Shown here: in pieces, positions 23,001-34,569 of the stretch
Numbering within the stretch: position 1 is the first letter of the stretch
How the letters are laid out: each line of letters opens with the position of its first letter
DNA from: Girardinichthys multiradiatus
Taxonomy: Eukaryota > Chordata > Actinopteri > Cyprinodontiformes > Goodeidae
NCBI RefSeq assembly: GCF_021462225.1
Contig: NC_061812.1
Coordinates: forward strand, 43,505,363 to 43,569,362
DNA length: 64,000 nucleotides
Direction: 5' to 3'
The notes under the pieces: model-generated
The model's database searches: none
What the model was told of the DNA's origin: nothing
Seen by the model: only the letters and a program-made list of their open reading frames with translations
Made by a program: the position numbers and the translations under genes

Positions 23001-24499
23001 AGTTAAGTCTTTTTACACTTGATCTGTTCCAGCTTTGTACATCTAGAGTCTGAATTCTGTTGCTCATTTCTCTTATCACAGCAGCCCAGGTACAAGCAGA
23101 TTGGATGGGTTCTGAGAACAGATGGAGGAGGGGTTTTCGGAGTCATTTGGGACAGGAGGGTGGAACAAATGGGCCTCACACTGAGGAGGTTAAGGGTCTT
23201 CTAAAAGAAATTGATTGCACTGGAATTTATTTAGGTGAATCAGAGTATAATGTGCTGAATAAAAATGCACTATCATGAATTTTAATTGTGTATTTTGATT
23301 TATTTTGGGATTTGTCACTCTTTGCTTTCCACATTCAATTCACTCCTAAATTTTAAGATTCATCTTGCTTTCGTTCTGTACTTGGGTTTTTATATGTATT
23401 TATTTTCTCCTTAGAGTTGCAATTGGTTTGGGACATTTTTCTTCCATTTCCTCAGTTCATCTTCACTTACCTTCCTTCAGTCACCAGCATAAAACTCATA
23501 TTGTCTCTGGTTTTTTGTGCATTTTTGATTTTTCTTATTTATAAGTAAAACTATTTTCACTTGCCTGCCTCCTGCCTCCTCTCTGCATTCACCTCTTCCA
23601 CTTCACCAATTCATGACACAGACCACACTGAAATTTGAAAACCATATATCAATATCCTTCAACTCTACAGAAATTGACTCTTTTGTGTGGGGTAATCTTA
23701 TAAAATGTCAGTAAAATGCACAAAAGGTTTTGTTTGTAAGGTCAAAAGGTGTGAGGGGTAGGTGTAAGAGCCATCTTTCTTTCAGGGCTTGTCTTTTTCT
23801 ACTGTATCTTGCTGTGTCATCTTGTACTGGAATCAGATCCCCACTAAAGTATGTTTACCTCCCTCTGCAAACACATTTGTTTGAGGAGGGATAAGAACCT
23901 GATGCATAGCTCCATCCAGGAAGGCTGAGCTGCATGTCAAACGCTCTCAGTGAGCAAACACACTTGACATCCTTTTCGAAAGAACTGGAAAAGCACTTAC
24001 AGAGCATAAATATGCAGACAGGTCCACAGATAGCTCTGCTGGGTGTTAATGAGTGGTGTGTTACATGCACAGATTTACAGCGGCTCAGTCTGTCATCCTA
24101 ATTACGAAGAAAATGGCACACTTCACAGCACAGTTGTTTGTGAGGGGAGGGGAGAGCAAAACGTGCTGCTGATCCTGAGGATTTGTCCCACAGCAAACAC
24201 AGGAAGAGAGTTGTTTATGAAGATTCCCCTTACATTCTGTCAGGTCAACAGAAAGTGATGTTATCTCAGTTTTTCAGCACCTCTTAAAGGGGCAGAAATT
24301 ATATTCATATTTTCATAAGTCAAGGTCATGTGTAGAAACAAATATGTACTGCAAGAACTAAAAGGATTAAAAAACTTAAAACTTGAATAAACACACAATA
24401 AAGACTGCATCTATGATTTACATCGCATGAAGTGATGATTCAAGCACAAAAAGGTATTAAGTAAAATAGAGATTTACTACAACAAGACATTCAATTTAC
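23001..24499. other. Spacer with low-complexity patches
   Basis: No gene is seen. 23280-23625 is T-rich and ends TTCATGACAC, and may be an LTR-like relic. 23630-23770 could be the far end of the Tc1 fragment at 22863. Confidence 0.35.
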
Positions 24500-24672
24500 A
24501 TCATACACTGCACACTTTGTGCAAAATTATTAGACAACTTGTATTTTTGTGGATTTATTTTGTTAATGATCTAAATGAAAAATGAACATTTCCCCATTTC
24601 ATTTGTTTATCTTTATATGTTAAAGTGTGAATAAACAAACTCAAAATGTACAAATGAACATTAATGAAATTT

Positions 24673-25064
24673 AAAAAGAAAAATCAGTGATCCATATATA
24701 GCCACCCTTCTTTTCAAGAACAGTCACAAGCCTTCCTTTCATGCAGTCCATCAGTTTCTTGATCTGCTGACTGTAGGTCTGGTGAGGAAGGGGGCCATTC
24801 CATTACTCTCATATTTATCGCTTTCACTGGCAAGCCATGAAGTGGAGCATGCAATGCATGGGATAGAGCTTTGCTCTTCAAAAAAATCATGGTCTTCTTG
24901 AAAAAAGCAGATGTGTTTCTGCACCACTGCTCGAAGAAAGTGTCTTCTAAAAACTGGCGGCAAATTTGGGAGCTGATTTTAAGTCAATACCAGTACCCCA
25001 CTTTAATCTTCTTGATATCTGAGTTGAAATGGAGCTCTGTGTCATTACTGATCCAACCACAGAC
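24673..25064. repeat. 392-bp direct repeat, left copy (candidate long target-site duplication)
   Basis: It aligns without gaps to 28412-28803 (constant offset 3739). I find three differences, all transitions: one near 24710 and two near 24961-24963. It ends exactly where the Rex3 5' end begins. Confidence 0.95.
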
Positions 25065-28000
25065 CCTCCTTGAACCGTCACCTTAACGTGGTGGAGGGGT
25101 TTGAGTGCTCAAATGATCCTAGAGGCTATGTTGTCTGGGGCCTAAATGCCCCTGGTAGGGTCTCCCATGGCAAACAGGCTCTAGGTGATGGGTCAGACAA
25201 AGAATGGTTCAAGAACCCCTCATGAAGAACAAAATATCGAGGCACGTGACGTCGCCCAGTACGGCGGAGCCGGGGTCCCACCCTGGAGCCAGGCCTGGGG
25301 TTGGGACTCGTCGGAGAGCGCCTGGTGGCCGGGTTGCTCCTCGCGGGACCCGGCCGGGCCAAGCTTGAATGAGAGACGCGAGGCCATCCCCCAGTGGGCC
25401 CACCACCTGCAGGGGGAACCGTGAGGGACCGGTGCAAAGAGGATTGGGTGGCGGACGAAGGTGGAGACCTCAGCGGCCCGATCCCCGGATGCTTAGGCTG
25501 GCTCTAGGGACGTGGAATGTCACCTCGCTGGGGGGGAAGGAGCCTGAACTTGTGCGGGACGTCGAGAGATATCGACTAGAAATAGTCGGGCTCGCCTCCA
25601 CGCACAACGTGGGCTCTGGAACCCATCTCCTTGAGAGGGGTTGGACTCTCTTCTACTCTGGAGTGGCCCACGGGGAGAGGCGGCGGGCTGGTGTGGGTTT
25701 GCTTGTTGCCCCCCAGCTCAACCGTCTCGTGTTGGGGTTTGCCCCGGTGGATGAGAGGGTTGTGTCCCTGCGCCTTCGGGTTGGGGAGAGGTCTCTGACT
25801 ATCATTTCAGCCTACGGGCCGAGTGGTAGTGCAGAGTACCCTGCCTTCTTGGCGTCCCTGTCGGGGGTGCTGGATAGTGCCCCTCCAGGGGACTCCATTA
25901 TTCTGCCGGGGGACTTCAACGCCCACGTGGGGAACGACAGTGACACCTGGAGAGGCGTGATCGGGAGGAATGGCCTCCCCGATCTGAATCCGAGTGGTGT
26001 TTTGTTATTGGACTTCTGTGCTAGTCACGGATTGTCCATAACGAACACCATGTTCAAACATAAGGGTGTCCATCAGTGCACTTGGCACCAGGACACCCTA
26101 GGCAGGAGGTCGATGATCGACTTTGTTGTCGTATCATCAGACCTTCGGCCGCATGTTTTGGACACTCGGGTGAAGAGAGGGGCTGAGCTGTCCACTGATC
26201 ATCACCTGGTGGTGAGTTGGATCCGCTGGAGGAGGAGAAAGCCAGACAGACTTGGCAGGCCCAAGCGCATAGTGAGGGTCTGCTGGGAACGCCTGGCGGA
26301 GCCCTCGGCCAGGGATGTATTCAACTCCCACCTCCGGGAGAGCTTCGACCAGATCCCGGGGGATGTTGGAGACATAGAGTCTGAGTGGACCATGTTCTCT
26401 GCATCTATTGTCGATGCTGCTGCCCATAGCTGCGGCCGTAAGGTCTGCGGTGCCTGTCGTGGCGGCAATCCCAGAACCCGGTGGTGGACACCGGCAGTAA
26501 GGGATGCTGTTAAGCTGAAGAAGGAGTCCTATCGGCTGTGGTTGGCTTGTGGGACTCCTGAGGCGGCTGATGGGTACCGTGAGGCCAAGCGTGCTGCGGC
26601 CCGGGCTGTGGCAGAGGCAAAAACTCGGGCCTGGGAAGAGTTCGGTGAGGCCATGGAGAAGGACTACCGGTTGGCCTCGAAGCGATTCTGGCAAACCGTC
26701 TGGCGCCTCAGGAGGGGGAAGCAGTGCTTTGCCAACACTGTTTATAGTGGGGGCAGGAGACTGCTGACCTCAACTGAGGACATTATCGGGCGGTGGAAGG
26801 AGTACTTCGAGGATCTCCTCAATCCTGCCATCACGCATTCCGTGGTGGAAACAGAGGCTGGGGACTCGGGGTTGGACTCTTTCATCACCCAGGCTGAAGT
26901 CACCGAGGTGGTTAAAAAGCTCCGCGGTGGCAAGGCTTCGGGGGTGGATGAGATCCGCCCTGAGTACCTCAAGTGTCTGGATGTTGTAGGGCTGTCATGG
27001 TTGACACGCCTCTTCAACATTGCGTGGCGGTCGGGGACAGTGCCTCTGGACTGGCAGACTGGGGTGGTGGTCCCCCTTTATAAGAAGGGGGACCGGAGGG
27101 TGTGTTCCAACTACAGGGGGATCACACTCCTCAGCCTCCCTGGTAAGGCCTACGCCAGGGTATTGGAGAGGAGAGTCCGACCGATAGTCGACGGCTTCAG
27201 GAGGAACAGTGTGGTTTTCGTCCCAGCCGTGGAACACTGGACCAGCTCTATACCCTCTACAGGGTGCTCGAGGGTTCATGGGAGTTTGCCCAACCGGTTC
27301 ACATGTGTTTTGTGGACCTGGAGAAAGCATTCGACTGTGTCCCTCGTGATGCCCTGTGGGGGGTGCTCCAGGAGTATGGAATCGGGGGCCCTTTGTTAGG
27401 GGCCATCCGGTCCCTGTATGAGCGGAGCAGGAGTTTGGTCCGCATTGCCGGCACTAAGTCGGACCTGTTCCGAGTGCATGTTGGACTCCGGCAGGGCTGC
27501 CCTTTGTCGCCGGTCCTGTTCATAACTTTTATGGACAGGATTTCTAGACGCAGCCAAGGGCCGGAGGGGGTCTGGTTTGGGGACCAGTGGATTTCGTCTC
27601 TTCTTTTTTTGCGGATGACGTGGTCCTGCTGGCCCCCTCTAGCCAAGACCCACAGCATGCGCTGTGGCAGTTCGCAGCCGAGTGTGAAGCGGCTGGGATG
27701 AGGATCAGCTCCTCCAAGTCCGAGGCCATGGTACTCGACCGGAAAAGGGTGGCTTGTCCTCTTCAGGTTGGAGGGGAGTTCCTGCCTCAAGTGGAGGAGT
27801 TTAAGTATCTCGGGGTCTTGTTCACGAGTGAGGGAAGAATGGAGCGGGAGATCGACAGATGGATCGGTGCGGCTGCCACAGTAATGGGGGCGCTGTGCCG
27901 GTCCATTGTGGTGAAGAGAGAGCTGAGCCGAAAAGCAAAGCTCTCAATTTACTGGTCGGTCTACGTTCCTACCCTCACCTATGGCCATGAACTTTGGGTC

Positions 28001-28411
28001 ATGACCGAAAGAACGAGATCACGGATACAAGCGGCTGAAATGAGCTTCCTCACTCCCGGGCACTCCCTTAGAGATAGGGTGAGGAGCTCGGCCATCCGGG
28101 AGGAGCTCGGAGTAGAGCCGCTGCTCCTCCACATCGAGAGGAGCCAGTTGAGGTGGCTCGGGCATCTATACCGGATGCCTCCTGGACGCCTTCCTCGGGA
28201 GGTGTTCCAGGCACGTCCCACCGGGAGGAGGCCCAGGGGATGGCCCAGGACACGCTGGAGGGACTATGTCTCTCGGCTGGCCTGGGAACGCCTTGGGCTC
28301 CCCCTGGAGGAGCTGGAGGAGGTGTCTGGAGAGAGGGACATCTGGGCGTCTCTGCTGAGTCTGCTGCCCCCGCGACCCGGTCCTGGATAAGCGGAAGACG
28401 ACGAACGAACG
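25065..28411 (+). mobile_element. Rex3-type (RTE clade) LINE, close to full length
   Basis: The 3.35-kb element has a GC-rich 5' leader (CCTTAACGTGGTGGAGGGG), an endonuclease-reverse transcriptase frame and a short 3' end (CTGGATAAGCGGAAGACGA). TGGCAGACTGGGGTGGTGGT at 27052-27071 and the CAGGGCTGCCCTTTGTC stretch near 27493 are conserved Rex3 landmarks. The tail is ACGAACGAACGA rather than the usual GATG units. GC content is far above the flanks. It sits inside a Tc1-like relic, flanked by 392-bp direct repeats. Confidence 0.92.
25489..28390 (+). pseudogene. Rex3 endonuclease-reverse transcriptase, frameshifted
   Basis: The reading starts [17 protein letters not shown] (25489). The endonuclease domain shows [21 protein letters not shown] and STDHHLVV. 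Reverse transcriptase motifs follow: [29 protein letters not shown] (about 27308), GLRQGCPLSP and FADDVVLLA (27608). The C-terminal region includes KYLGVLFTSEGRMEREIDR. Frame changes occur near 27190-27205 (a few bases lost) and near 27602-27610 (extra T in a T-run). A small in-frame loss lies near 28050 (MSFL..SLRDRV). The product would nick DNA and copy the element by target-primed reverse transcription. This copy cannot make the full protein. An upstream open stretch from 25369 is probably untranslated leader. Confidence 0.92.
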
Positions 28412-28803
28412 AAAAAGAAAAATCAGTGATCCATATATGGCCACCCTTCTTTTCAAGAACAGTCACAAGCCTTCCTTTCATGCAGTCCATCAGTTTCTTG
28501 ATCTGCTGACTGTAGGTCTGGTGAGGAAGGGGGCCATTCCATTACTCTCATATTTATCGCTTTCACTGGCAAGCCATGAAGTGGAGCATGCAATGCATGG
28601 GATAGAGCTTTGCTCTTCAAAAAAATCATGGTCTTCTTGAAAAAAGCAGATGTGTTTCTGCACCACTGCTCGAAGAAAGTGTCTTCTAAAAACTGGCGGT
28701 AGATTTGGGAGCTGATTTTAAGTCAATACCAGTACCCCACTTTAATCTTCTTGATATCTGAGTTGAAATGGAGCTCTGTGTCATTACTGATCCAACCACA
28801 GAC
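28412..28803. repeat. 392-bp direct repeat, right copy
   Basis: It directly follows the Rex3 tail and repeats 24673-25064 at about 99% identity. At 28804 the flanking Tc1-like sequence continues uninterrupted. Confidence 0.95.
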
Positions 28804-29309
28804 TTGTCCATCCAGAGTCTCTCATCTTATCAGTCCAAAAAACATTTGGAAAAACGATCTTCAGATATTTCTTGCTCCAGTCTTAACGTTTCACCTTCTG
28901 TGTCTTGTTCAGAGGTGGTCGGGTTTTAGCCTTTCTTACTATGACCATGTCTCTGAGTACAAAACACCTGGTACTTCAGGGAACTCCAGGTAGATTCAGT
29001 TCTTTAGTGTGAAAGCATCAGAGGAAAATGGGTTCCTGGTAGCTTCGTGTTTGATTCTTCTCACATTTTTGGTAGTTACTGAATTCTTTTTCTCACAACA
29101 CGTTTTTTGACCCTGACCCTGTAACAAGACGTTTCTTTATTACAAGTTATGCCTTTTCAAAGTCAGTCAATACTGATATGCTTAAATCCAATAAGCATTC
29201 ACATTTATATAGCTTTGAGGTGGAAATGTGCAGAAAAATGATTTTGTGAAAATGCTCCCTTGCCTAACAATTAAATAATAATAAATAATAATAAAACTAG
29301 TTTTTTTCC

Positions 29310-30320
29310 TTTTTCACCTTTTTTCATATTACAAACACAATTTTGGGCGCATTTTATATGTTTGACCACCTCAAAGCGGTGCCTAATTGTGATGTATAAG
29401 TAAAGGGATACGATGTTTTTAAGATTTGTTTTTCAGTCCATCATCCTAAAATGAAAAAAAACAAAAACTATGGCACATGGTAAACCTACCAAGACATGGC
29501 CATCCACATAAACTGACAGGTTGGACAAGGAGAGGAATTAATCAGTGAAACAGCTAGAGACCCCTGGTAGCTCTGGGGGAGCTTCCAAGATCGGCATATC
29601 TGTCAGCAGGACAAATATAAGTTGTAGCCCTTAAGGAAGAGTGTGCCACAGTATATCTACTGGACACATCAAACATGAAAGAAAGTGCTCTAGCTAGCTG
29701 CTTGACTTTTTGACATGCCCAAAACCTATTCACGGTGGAAAACGTACATTCCATATCATTCTTAACACATCATCACAATAGTCAAACGTAGTGCAGCTCC
29801 ATGGTGTGGGACAGGAAAGCAGTTCAGAGTTGATGAGAAGATGGATGGAGCTAAATACAGGACAATCCTGTCAGAAAACCTGATACTAACTTGAGACTGG
29901 GATGAAATGGGGCAGAGCTTCCCCTTCTAGCAGTACAACAACCCTAAACATACAGCCAGAATTCCAATGGAGTGGTTAAGATCAGGGGCCTCAAAGTCCA
30001 GTTCTGGAGGTTCGGTATCCTGCAACTATTGGACGTGTCTGTGCTTCAGCACACCTGACTCAAATATTTTGGTTTTTAGCAGGACTCTCTAGTTCTGAAC
30101 TCTGTTCCTTGAATGCATGCTGAGGAGGTAATTTAGCCTTTGATTCAGGCAGGTTGGATCGGGACACATCTGAAGTTGCAGGACACCATCCTTAAAGACT
30201 GCAGTTTGAGAGCCCTGATTTAGATCAAAAGCAAAGTCATGCAAGCTCTTCACTGTAGACGTAATACCAATGGAAGATGCTAGGCTTGATACACTTTGCA
30301 AGTTTTTCTTTGTAAAGAAG
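29310..30320 (+). mobile_element. Degenerate Tc1-like element with nested MITE
   Basis: Transposase-like traces run in order on the plus strand: GKPTKTWPST near 29480, a GGSIMVWG-like region near 29790-29825, then TKYRTIL-like, a QQYNNPKHTA-like region near 29930 and MEWL near 29965. The last reading is broken at about 29980 by a 235-bp insert and resumes at 30218 with TTTAGATCAAAAGC. The frames are full of stops. Confidence 0.6.
29983..30217. mobile_element. Small hAT-type MITE nested in Tc1 relic
   Basis: The ends CAGGGGCCTCAAA and TTTGAGAGCCCTG form an imperfect inverted repeat. It is flanked by an 8-bp near-duplication (TTAAGATC and TTTAGATC), which matches hAT insertion. It is non-coding. 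Confidence 0.7.
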
Positions 30321-32224
30321 TAGAAAATGTCTTGATTTTCCTTACAGTTATGTTCTATGTTTTACATATGTTCTACTCAGGGTTGGGATATAAAATAAAA
30401 TATCATTAAAATATATTAGGGCTTGTGGTTGTAAATTGAAAAAAATGTGAAAAACCTCAGGAGGTATCAAAGGTATTTGAAAATACTGTAAATTAGTAGT
30501 TTTTGTCTTCTGCAAGAACTTTTCTGAGAAGTTGAGAAGATCATGTTTTATCTTTAAAAGAAGAAAGAAATATTCATTTATGCTATTATTAGTTTAAAAA
30601 AGGGAAAAAAGGAAACTCATCCTGACTATTCAAACTCATTTCTCCTTCTTCCTCTAATATTTTTAGAAAGACAATTTCCTTCCTGAAGAAGGCCATCACA
30701 TGTATTATGCAAGATGCTGAGGAATAGCACTTAGGCTTTTACCTTTTTATCTTCACAGCCAATTGGTGATTCACTTTATTCCGTTTCCAGGACACCAGAT
30801 CCTCATCTTTCTTTTATTTCTGGATGACGATATAAAAATATAACAATTTTTGTAATAGGACCCACTGTATGTTTAATGACAGTGGACTATTTTAACTGTG
30901 CAAGCAAGGGTTTAATGCACTAATTTATCAGATAAATCAGGCTTGTTTTGCTCAAGATGATCCAGCTGGAAGTACTGATCATGTTTATTCAAGATGTAAT
31001 AATGGAGAATTTCATCTGTATTTGCACAATAAATAACAAATATGTACCATGCAAACTGAGAGCTCTCACAAATTTCCTAAGCTGCTTTCAACTAGGGGTA
31101 CATGTATTTGTTTGGAACATATCTGGCACAGCCGAACCAGAACAGTCGGTTAGATATGCACATGTACAGAACAAATACAGCATTGTTTTATACCTAAACA
31201 CATACAGAATGTTTATGTGTGGAACTGAGTGAGCAATGCAACGTTCTGTAGCACGACTTTAAAAAACAAGAACTTTATATCAGCTTACACATTTTTCAAC
31301 AGCAATAAGGTATGTAGCTTGTTCTGCACTTACCTAAATTACTCACCTTAAACAGTATCAAGCTGAATGTAAACATCACCTGTACAAATCCAGGCGCCTG
31401 CAGCATTTAATCAGTCCAAAACGTTTTAATTTGATTGTACAACTTTACTACAGGATTTCCCAACAGCTGCGCTTTTATAGTGCAGTCAAGTACATCTTGT
31501 TTACTGGATTGTCTAAATATCAAACCAAACATTTTTTTCTCAAATGTCTGCACAGAGTTATTAAAAAAATCATAAACAACATCCAACCATCCATCCATCC
31601 ATCCATCAGCTGTACCCACTTCTTATACTTTCAAATTAAACAGGCATATTTTTATTTGTTTCTCTTAAGTAAAGCAAAGCAAAATTGTATTGAACCATGA
31701 CTTTAAAACTGAAAAACATAACAAAACTGTATTTTTGTGTACTGTTACACCCCTACCATCAACTGATAGTTTGGACAAGACGTAAAAATATGGAAACTTT
31801 CAATTCATTGAAAACCATATTTTTCCTTTTCAGAGACTCCCATTTAATCTCTGATCTCTATATGAATGATTACAGGCTATGTGTGGGGTGAACTGTCTAA
31901 ACCAAAGAGCATGTCAGCGGTAACACAAGTGGAACCCTTCCCCCCACTCACTTATTTGGAACAGGGGAGACTCCATCTGGCTATTTTTCCAAAAATATCA
32001 AATGCTCACATGAGCTTCCTCTGTTAAAGCCCCGATTGCCATGGTATGACCTAACATACTATAAAAGTCTTTAAAGGGAAACTGTAAGATGCTCTCAATG
32101 TTCTCTCCTAAGTCTGTTGGCAATGCTTTATCCACACCAGTGTCCATTCTGTACACAGATTTTACGCGATGATAAGTTATAAAGCATTACAGAAAAATAA
32201 TGACAGTACCTTTCTTATATTAAT
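30321..32224. other. AT-rich spacer, no gene seen
   Basis: It contains a CCAT microsatellite at about 31586-31607. Short frames such as 30948-31232 and 31431-31700 show no domain. Confidence 0.45.
31586..31607. repeat. (CCAT)n microsatellite
   Basis: Five to six tandem CCAT units. Confidence 0.9.
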
Positions 32225-32345
32225 TGTGGAGCAGCTTTTTGCATGTGTCCACTGGTATTTTTTCAATCTTTAGCTCCCTCCTCATATTCCCACATAGATT
32301 CAAGCTGTGACTCTGGCTGGGCCACTGCAAAATGTTAATATTCCT
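32225..32345 (-). mobile_element. Small Tc1-like fragment
   Basis: TTCAAGCTGTGACTCTGGCT and GGGCCACTGCAAAATG are the antisense of the SPDLN-containing catalytic region of a Tc1 family. The same phrase appears near 51260-51290. No ends are visible. Confidence 0.5.
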
Positions 32346-32671
32346 TCATATTAAAAGATTATATAAACTTACGTCTGCCAGGTGTATGAATAATAATATA
32401 ACTAATAATATAACTGTATATGCTGGCTCATACACAGTAAGAAGAGTTGTTACCTTTAAAGAAAATTAGTCTAACACCACCTGAAAAGGGCACTTATTTC
32501 AACATGACCCAACAACTAACAGTCAGAGCTTTAAGGGCACTTTAACACCTATAATTCATTTACTTTGGTCCCAATCAATTGATGAGGTTGTTAACTTGTA
32601 ACTTTTTCTAGTGGCTCAGTTTCTTTTCACAAAGAGAAAAATCCAAGCACAAAAACTTGTCACAGCAAACC

Positions 32672-33200
32672 ACAAGAGAACATTCAGTCTGTCTCAATGT
32701 CGGCTGTGTCCGGAATGGGAATACCGAATACAGGAAGCAGATGCCATGTTCCATGCTAGTCAGAAACATGGAGAATGGTATTCTCTTATTAGTATTTTCT
32801 AGGTATTGTGACAGACACAATTATCTGAAAAGTGTACTGAATTGAATTTGAGATGATGTTTTGAAAGTTGCATAGGGTTCCATGCTTTACATAAAAAGAG
32901 GTGCCTCTATTGTTTATTAGTTTGTCTACTCTAACACATCTCACAATGCCGCACATGCAGCTGGCTATGGGGTGGCATTTGGCTCGAGCTTTCTGCATAC
33001 ACCTGGTAGCTAAGGTGGATCGACATCGTATTATAAGCAAACCGCTCTAGAGTTAATTTAGAAACGTACCAAGACCACCTCCTTCAGACGGTGTTGGTAC
33101 AGTTGTTTTGGTCCGCCTGCTGTGTTCACATCTACTCAACAAACCACACAAAGGAAGGAAATGAACCACAGGCACTAAACACCTCAGGTGTGAAATACCA
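32672..33200. repeat. Unnamed old interspersed repeat, copy 2
   Basis: 32672-32990 is homologous to 3843-4160. The following part (33060-33120) carries CCAAGACCACCTCC and TTTTGGTCCGCCTGCTG, resembling the sub-terminal motifs of the MITE at 15508. The whole is therefore probably one larger non-autonomous hAT-type relic. Confidence 0.5.
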
Positions 33201-33289
33201 TATGAGGTAGAATGTTCTCTTAGTGACATGAAATGCAGGTGAGTAGAGTAAATTGGTGTGTACAAGTTAATCACCTCCTATCAGACTTA

Positions 33290-33600
33290 TGTGGATCCTG
33301 CTTGGAACACACCCTCTGCAAGGAAGATGAGCCACAAAAGATCATTGCTCAAGAAGCTGGCTGTCCATATTGTGCTGTATCCAGTCAAATTAAAAGATAG
33401 TTGAGAGGAAGGAAAAAGCACAGTAGGAAAAGGAGCACAAGATACAGAGATTGTTGTGAAGCAAATGCCATTCAAGAGATTCGAGGAAATTCACAAGCAA
33501 TAGACTGCAGCTGCAGGCAGTGTTTCAAGGGCCACCACACATAGATGCATCCAAGATATAGACTACAAATCTGTGAAAATAGTCATCATTTTGGGATGTA
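33290..33600 (+). mobile_element. Tc1-like transposase N-terminal fragment
   Basis: A broken plus-strand reading around 33470-33580 resembles the second helix-turn-helix of a Tc1 transposase (RFEEIHKQ.TAAAGSVSRAT then HRCIQD). A stop and frame changes interrupt it. No terminal repeats are seen. Confidence 0.4.
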
Positions 33601-34569
33601 AGGCTGATGATCATATTGTTACAAGATTTCTAAAACAGGAAAAAATGGCTGTATTTCGGGAATTTTTTTAATGTTTAGTTTATAATAAATGAAATGTATA
33701 ATCATTGTACTTTTAATTATGGATGAGTAAAATTACTTAAAAATCTTCGGATGTTGGATGATTCTCTGCTCAGTACATTTGGAAGAGATCATTTTTATTC
33801 TGTGATTTGCAAAGATTTACTCTGTTCTTCTTTCTTTACCTGACAAGGATATATGCAAGTCTCTTGGATAGCTAAGTGTGACTATGCCTGAAGGTAAAAA
33901 GCTGACCTCGAAGTCTTAAATCATGGTCAGAGGCTGGAACATGCATGGCAGATAGAGTGATCTGACAGTGAGTACTATGACTGTTGACAGAAAAAGTTAT
34001 ACAAAAGCAATAAAAAAAGGGGTATGATTTTCTTGCATAGACAAATCCTATTTGCTTAGACCACAGTGCGTCAGAAACGCTGCCTGATCTCTCTTGATCT
34101 CTAGGATCAGAAATGATGGAAACCACACACTGACATAAACTTACATAGGCACACAGACATCTGCTGGTTAGGAAAATCAGAAGAAAAAAATATCTAAACA
34201 GCTATAATTTTAATAACAAAATGTTTCTCGTTGACAACTAGCTCTCCTATCTCAACAACCTCATTTGATATAAGAGGCTGACCCACAAGGCTCACTAATA
34301 ATGAGATTTACAGCTCATCTATCTCTCTTTTTACTTTTAAATAAACAAGAGAAAGCTAGGGCCAAAATAAAAAGCAGTCCACCCACTCAGACTACTCAAA
34401 ATCATGTACAACATCAAAGGTGTTCACAGAAGTGCTTCATAAAGGTAAACGTGTAGCTGGTTGGGATGAATGATGGGTGGTCCAGTGCAGTTACATCATA
34501 TTTGTCATGTCTGTCTTCTGGCTCGACCAATCATGGAGAGGCACCTACACACTCAAATTTACATACTAA
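33601..34569. other. AT-rich spacer, no gene seen
   Basis: No coding signal or named repeat. Confidence 0.4.

Larger units (their letters stand above)
24500..29290 (-). mobile_element. Tc1-like DNA transposon relic interrupted by Rex3
   Basis: The left end contains GTGCAAAATTATTAGACAAC and the right end the inverted CCTTGCCTAACAATT. On the minus strand the C-terminal transposase reading MDCMKGRLVTVLEKKGG occurs both at about 24700-24755 and 28440-28495. More transposase-like antisense sequence lies at 28804-29000. The relic is split at 25065 by a complete Rex3 insertion plus a duplicated 392-bp segment. The transposase frame is broken. Confidence 0.6.

Noticed and set aside
25369..27399. 676-codon frame as a complete host protein
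   Set aside because: It is the first part of Rex3 endonuclease-RT; its last ~65 codons are out-of-frame reading after a frameshift.
24673..28803. 392-bp repeats explained as LTRs of an LTR retrotransposon
   Set aside because: The repeats are Tc1-like sequence whose homology continues outside them, they lack LTR ends, and the interior is a non-LTR Rex3 element.
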